Assembly (NCBI GenBank): GCA_963816155.1
Contig: CAWFJE010000002.1
Location: 372,001-436,000 of the forward strand
Origin: JAXGXJ01 sp963816155
GTDB taxonomy: Bacteria; Actinomycetota; Thermoleophilia; RBG-16-64-13
Direction of reading: 5' to 3'
Length of the DNA: 64,000 bases
In this document: piece after piece, positions 60,630-64,000 of the stretch
How the letters are laid out: each line of letters begins with the position of its first letter
Position numbering within the stretch: position 1 is the first letter of the stretch
Program-made: the position numbers and the translations under genes
The notes under the pieces: generated by a model
The model's input: the letters and a program-made list of their open reading frames with translations, nothing else
What the model was told of the DNA's origin: nothing
The model's database searches: none

Positions 60630-63007
60630 CAAGTGCGCTCCCGATAGGAGCCCCACACCCAGTCCTTCACGAGGGGCATGTCGTCGCCGACTTTCCGGAT
60701 GTACTCGCCATGGTCGACATGGATGTCACGCACCATCTGCCTCACGTAAGCCGCCCGCTGCCCCAGATGCGGCACCCGGTCGATCACATCTCGGGCAAGG
60801 CTGAAGCGGTCGATCTCGTTACGCACGGTCATGTCGAACGGCGTGGTGGTGCTGCCTTCCTCTTTGTAGCCGCGCACATGAATATTGCCGTGGTTCGTAC
60901 GGCGGTAGGTGAGCCTGTGGATCAGCCAGGGGTAGCCGTGGTAAGCGAAGATGATGGGTCGGTCGGTCGTGAACAGGCTGTCGAACTCCCGGTTCGAGAG
61001 CCCGTGAGGGTGCTCCTCCTTCGGCTGGAGAGTCATGAGGTCCACCACGTTCACCACCCGGATCTTGAGGTCGGGGAAGTGGGCGTGGAGGAAGTCGACC
61101 GCAGCCAGGGTCTCCATGGTGGGCACATCGCCGGCGCAGGCCATGACCACGTCGGGGTCCTGCCCCTGGTCGTTGCTGGCCCATTGCCAGATGCCCAGGC
61201 CGGCGGAGCAATGCCTGATGGCCGAGGCCATGTCCAACCATTGCAGTTCCGGCTGCTTCCCGGCAACGATCACGTTGATGAGGTCGCGGCTGCGCAGGCA
61301 GCGGTCGGTGACGCAAAGGAGCGTGTTGGCGTCGGGCGGCAGATACACGCGCACCACGTCGGGCTTCTTGGTGAGCACGTGATCGATGAAGCCGGGGTCT
61401 TGGTGGGAGAAGCCGTTGTGGTCCTGCCGCCATACGTGCGAGGTGAGGAGATAGGTGAGTGACGGCACGGGCAGGCGCCAGGGGATCTCCCGGGTCACGT
61501 CCAGCCACTTGGCATGCTGGTTGAACATGGAGGCGATGATGTGGATGAAGGCCTCGTAGCAGGAGAAGAGACCATGGCGCCCGGTGAGAAGGTAGCCCTC
61601 TAGCCAGCCCTCGATAGTGTGCTCGCTCAGGATCTCCATGACGCGGCCGTTGGGAGCCAGCCGATCGTCGCCGGGTAGGATCTTGCCCATCCAGGTGCGG
61701 GGAGTGACGTCGATCACCGCACCGAGACGGTTGGAGGCCGTCTCGTCCGGACCGAACAGACGGAAGTTGTTCGTGTCCAGGCTGAGGCTCATGGTCCCTG
61801 CCAGGAAGGCGCCCATGACCCGAGTGGACTCACCTATGGTCACTCCCGGCGCGGACACCTCCACGGCGAAGTCACGGAAGTCGGGTAGATCGAGGTCTTT
61901 GCACAGCACGCCGCCGTTGGCGTGGGGGTTATCGCCCATGCGCCGCTTCCCCTCGGGCGCCAGTTCGGCCAGTTCGGCCCTCAGAGCCCCTGTCTCGTCG
62001 AAGAGTTCCTCCGGCTGGTAGCTTCGCATCCAATCCTCGAGGAGACGGATGTGATCCTCGTTCATGTCGGAGAACGGCACCTGGTGTGACCGGAAGGTGC
62101 CCTCTGTCTGCAGCCCGTCCACCTTCTCCGGACCGGTCCAGCCCTTTGGTGTCACAAGCACGATGGCCGGCCACGCCGGACGCTCCACGACCCCCTCTTC
62201 CCGAGCCCGCCGTTGATACTCCTTGATCTCGTCGAAGGCCCGATCGAGCGTGGCCGCCATGAGCTGATGCATGACGTGGGGGTCGTCCCCCTCCACGAAG
62301 TAGGGGGTGTGCCCACAACCGCGCAAATAGTCGGCCAGTTCCTCGCGGTCGATGCGCGCTAGGACGGTGGGGTTGGCGATCTTGTAGCCGTTCAAATGGA
62401 GGATGGGGAGGACGGCTCCGTCGACGGCCGGATTGAGGAACTTGTTCGACTGCCAAGAGGCCGCCAGGGCCCCGGTCTCGGCCTCCCCGTCGCCGATCAC
62501 ACAGCAGGCGATCAGGTCGGGGTTGTCGAACACGGCCCCGTAGGCATGGGAGAGGGAGTAGCCCAACTCCCCGCCCTCACTGATGGAGCCTGGCGTCTCC
62601 GGCGCTACATGGCTAGGCACGCCTCCGGGGAAGGAGAACTGCTTGAACAGCCGCTGCATGCCCCGCTCATCCTGGGAGATGTCGGCGTAGTACTCGCTGT
62701 AGGTCCCCTCGAGATAGACGTTCGCGACCATCGCCGGACCACCGTGGCCGGGGCCGCACACGTAGATCACGTCGAGGTCGCGGGCTTTGATGGCCCGGTT
62801 GAGGTGCACGTAGACGAGGTTGAGGCCCGGGCACGTGCCCCAGTGCCCCAGCAACCGGCGCTTGATGTCATCCCTCTGCAGAGGCCGACGGAGCAGCGGA
62901 TTGTCCATGAGATAGATCTGACCGACAGAAAGGTAGTTGGCCGCCCTCCAGTAGGCGTTCATGAGCTCCAACTCGGTCGATCCCAGAGGCTGAGATGTCA
63001 TATCCAC
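60626..63007 (-). CDS. xfp: Phosphoketolase (D-xylulose 5-phosphate / D-fructose 6-phosphate)
   Basis: This 793-aa, TPP-dependent enzyme cleaves xylulose 5-phosphate (and usually fructose 6-phosphate) with phosphate to acetyl phosphate. It shows GHWGTCPGLNLVYVHLNR, GPGHGGPAMVAN, GDGEAETGALAASW (TPP/metal binding) and QDHNGFSHQDPGF, all characteristic of the family. The GTG at 63005-63007 has AAAGGAG seven bases upstream and gives the typical length; a longer frame adds a charged segment. It is the first gene of a coupled unit with the CobW-like GTPase. Confidence 0.95.
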   Translation of the reverse strand: MDMTSQPLGSTELELMNAYWRAANYLSVGQIYLMDNPLLRRPLQRDDIKRRLLGHWGTCPGLNLVYVHLNRAIKARDLDVIYVCGPGHGGPAMVANVYLEGTYSEYYADISQDERGMQRLFKQFSFPGGVPSHVAPETPGSISEGGELGYSLSHAYGAVFDNPDLIACCVIGDGEAETGALAASWQSNKFLNPAVDGAVLPILHLNGYKIANPTVLARIDREELADYLRGCGHTPYFVEGDDPHVMHQLMAATLDRAFDEIKEYQRRAREEGVVERPAWPAIVLVTPKGWTGPEKVDGLQTEGTFRSHQVPFSDMNEDHIRLLEDWMRSYQPEELFDETGALRAELAELAPEGKRRMGDNPHANGGVLCKDLDLPDFRDFAVEVSAPGVTIGESTRVMGAFLAGTMSLSLDTNNFRLFGPDETASNRLGAVIDVTPRTWMGKILPGDDRLAPNGRVMEILSEHTIEGWLEGYLLTGRHGLFSCYEAFIHIIASMFNQHAKWLDVTREIPWRLPVPSLTYLLTSHVWRQDHNGFSHQDPGFIDHVLTKKPDVVRVYLPPDANTLLCVTDRCLRSRDLINVIVAGKQPELQWLDMASAIRHCSAGLGIWQWASNDQGQDPDVVMACAGDVPTMETLAAVDFLHAHFPDLKIRVVNVVDLMTLQPKEEHPHGLSNREFDSLFTTDRPIIFAYHGYPWLIHRLTYRRTNHGNIHVRGYKEEGSTTTPFDMTVRNEIDRFSLARDVIDRVPHLGQRAAYVRQMVRDIHVDHGEYIRKVGDDMPLVKDWVWGSYRERTW

Positions 63008-63085
63008 GATCGGTCTCCTTTGCTCCTCAGATGACTCCGGCAAGGCCTCGGCGACCCGCGCGACGCGCGGGTCGCCGCCGATGGC

Positions 63086-63697
63086 TCAACGCTCGACTCC
63101 GCCCAGCGCGCTCACCTCCCGCCGGCGGTAACAATCCACAGTGTGGTCGTTCACCATGCCCGTGGCCTGCATATGGGCGTAGCAGATGGTGGGTCCGACG
63201 AACCGGAACCCGCGCCGCTTGAGGTCCCGGCTCAGAAGGGCTGCTTCCGGGCTCTCGGTCGGGATCTCCGGCATACTCGTCCAGCGGTTCTGGATGGGGA
63301 CACCGTCCACGAAGGCCCAGATGTAGCTGTCGAAGCTGCCGAACTCCCGTTGCACATCCAGGAAGGCCCGAGCGTTGGTGAGGGCAGACTCGACCTTGAG
63401 CCGGTTGCGCACGATACCGGCGTCGGAGAGCAGGCGCAGCACGTCGTCTTCCGCGAAGGCGGCGACCCGCTCGGGATCGAAGCCCGCGAAGGCGCGGCGA
63501 TAGCCCTCTCTCTTGCGGAGGATGGTGAGCCAGCTCAGTCCCGCCTGCGCTCCTTCGAGCACGAGGAACTCGAACAGGGCGCGATCGTCGTGAAGGGGCA
63601 CGCCCCATTCCTGGTCGTGGTAGGCGATGAGGAGAGGGTCCCCGGCCGCCCAGGCGCAACGGCCCACTGCCGATGGCGGCGTCATCCCCACAGCCAC
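63086..63697 (-). CDS. tag: DNA-3-methyladenine glycosylase I
   Basis: This 203-aa base-excision repair enzyme has RCAWAAGDPLLIAYHDQEWG at the N-terminus, EGAQAGLSWLTILRKREGYR in the middle and VNDHTVDCYRR at the end, containing the Cys and His zinc ligands of TagI. It removes 3-methyladenine from DNA. The start is GTG, or possibly the ATG four codons later. Confidence 0.95.
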   Translation of the reverse strand: MAVGMTPPSAVGRCAWAAGDPLLIAYHDQEWGVPLHDDRALFEFLVLEGAQAGLSWLTILRKREGYRRAFAGFDPERVAAFAEDDVLRLLSDAGIVRNRLKVESALTNARAFLDVQREFGSFDSYIWAFVDGVPIQNRWTSMPEIPTESPEAALLSRDLKRRGFRFVGPTICYAHMQATGMVNDHTVDCYRRREVSALGGVER

Positions 63698-63715
63698 CTC
63701 ACCGCCGCCGCTGCT

Positions 63716-64000
63716 TCATCCGCGCACCCGCCTGAACTCACTCGAGGCGCCGCCCACTATGGACGCGCCATGCGCGAAGCAGGCCACTTCGAAGTCGAGG
63801 TCCGCCAGCATGTCCAGGTCTTGCAGTCCCTGGGCGAAGTCCTCGTAGATGGTCGCGGGCTCCAGACCGTCCTCGTTCTTGGCCGCATCCCCCACGAAGA
63901 GCACACCTCCGTCCCCAGACCACAGGTAGACAAGATGCCCGGCCGTATGCCCGGGAGTCCCGATGGCCCTGATCCCCCCGGCCACATCTACCTCAGCCCC
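63716..64000 (-). CDS. Metallo-beta-lactamase-fold hydrolase (partial, N-terminus outside window)
   Basis: Only the C-terminal ~94 residues are visible. They contain GTPGHTAGHLVYLW and LFVGDAAKNEDG, the late metal-binding His and Asp blocks of MBL-fold hydrolases, and a terminal CFAHGAS with the last His. The class (glyoxalase II-like, other) cannot be told. It lies 18 bp upstream of tag on the same strand. Confidence 0.85.
   Translation of the reverse strand, partial: GAEVDVAGGIRAIGTPGHTAGHLVYLWSGDGGVLFVGDAAKNEDGLEPATIYEDFAQGLQDLDMLADLDFEVACFAHGASIVGGASSEFRRVRG

Overview
The window is high-GC bacterial chromosome. The organism looks like a deep-branching member of the Actinomycetota (Thermoleophilia- or Coriobacteriia-like). 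The reasons are the strong GC bias with frequent GTG starts, a PSP1/YaaT protein beside holB and tmk, a Lys/Ala/Thr-rich tail on DNA topoisomerase I, and Thr-rich linkers on exported proteins. This placement is inferred, not measured. Genes are tightly packed, mostly on the minus strand, with many 1-4 nt stop/start overlaps.

Region 1 (1-19.9 kb, minus strand) is a catabolic island. One operon starts at about 19.83 kb and runs to 8.32 kb: SDR, Zn-dependent alcohol dehydrogenase, SnoaL/BaiE-like protein, TetR regulator, 3-hydroxyacyl-CoA dehydrogenase/enoyl-CoA hydratase fusion, thiolase, second SDR, second 3-hydroxyacyl-CoA dehydrogenase, an Fe-S flavoenzyme of the 2,4-dienoyl-CoA reductase/BaiCD type, and a second SnoaL-like protein. 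A second operon starts at about 8.27 kb: an HpaB/AbfD-family flavoprotein, an ADP-forming acyl-CoA synthetase, then a branched-chain-type ABC importer (LivH, a single LivM-LivG-LivF polypeptide, and a substrate-binding lipoprotein cut by the window edge). Both operons begin with the same promoter/operator layout (TTGACA, N18, -10, then an 8-2-8 palindrome), which predicts one TetR regulon. Together the genes describe uptake, CoA activation and beta-oxidation of an unidentified, probably alicyclic, carboxylic acid.

Region 2 (20-31 kb) holds an APC permease with a structured leader, a metallophosphoesterase/nucleotidyltransferase pair, an LCP cell-wall protein, a four-gene radical SAM/membrane protein/small enzyme/GMC oxidoreductase cassette, a GAP-family membrane protein and an alpha/beta hydrolase with an antisense tail.

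Region 3 (31.2-34.4 kb) is a 3.2-kb islet carrying a P-type cation ATPase. It is bounded by a 49-bp direct repeat of the 3' part of tRNA-Thr(CGU) and contains a decayed purC 3' end, but no integrase.

Region 4 (34.5-42.7 kb) contains housekeeping genes: psp1/yaaT, holB, tmk, topA, a STAS protein, a TPR protein and an amidohydrolase. Region 5 (42.7-53.3 kb) is a complete 11-gene nuoA-B-C-D-H-I-J-K-L-M-N operon with no nuoEFG, so the electron donor is probably not NADH bound by a standard module. tatC is divergent from it.

Region 6 (54.2-64 kb) has a FadR-HAD fusion regulator with its own TGGT-N3-ACCA operator, a TauE/DUF1634 pair, a VOC protein, a zinc-ribbon/propeller membrane protein, a phosphoketolase-CobW-hypothetical operon, 3-methyladenine DNA glycosylase I, and a partial metallo-beta-lactamase-fold hydrolase. 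No CRISPR array, transposase or rRNA was seen.
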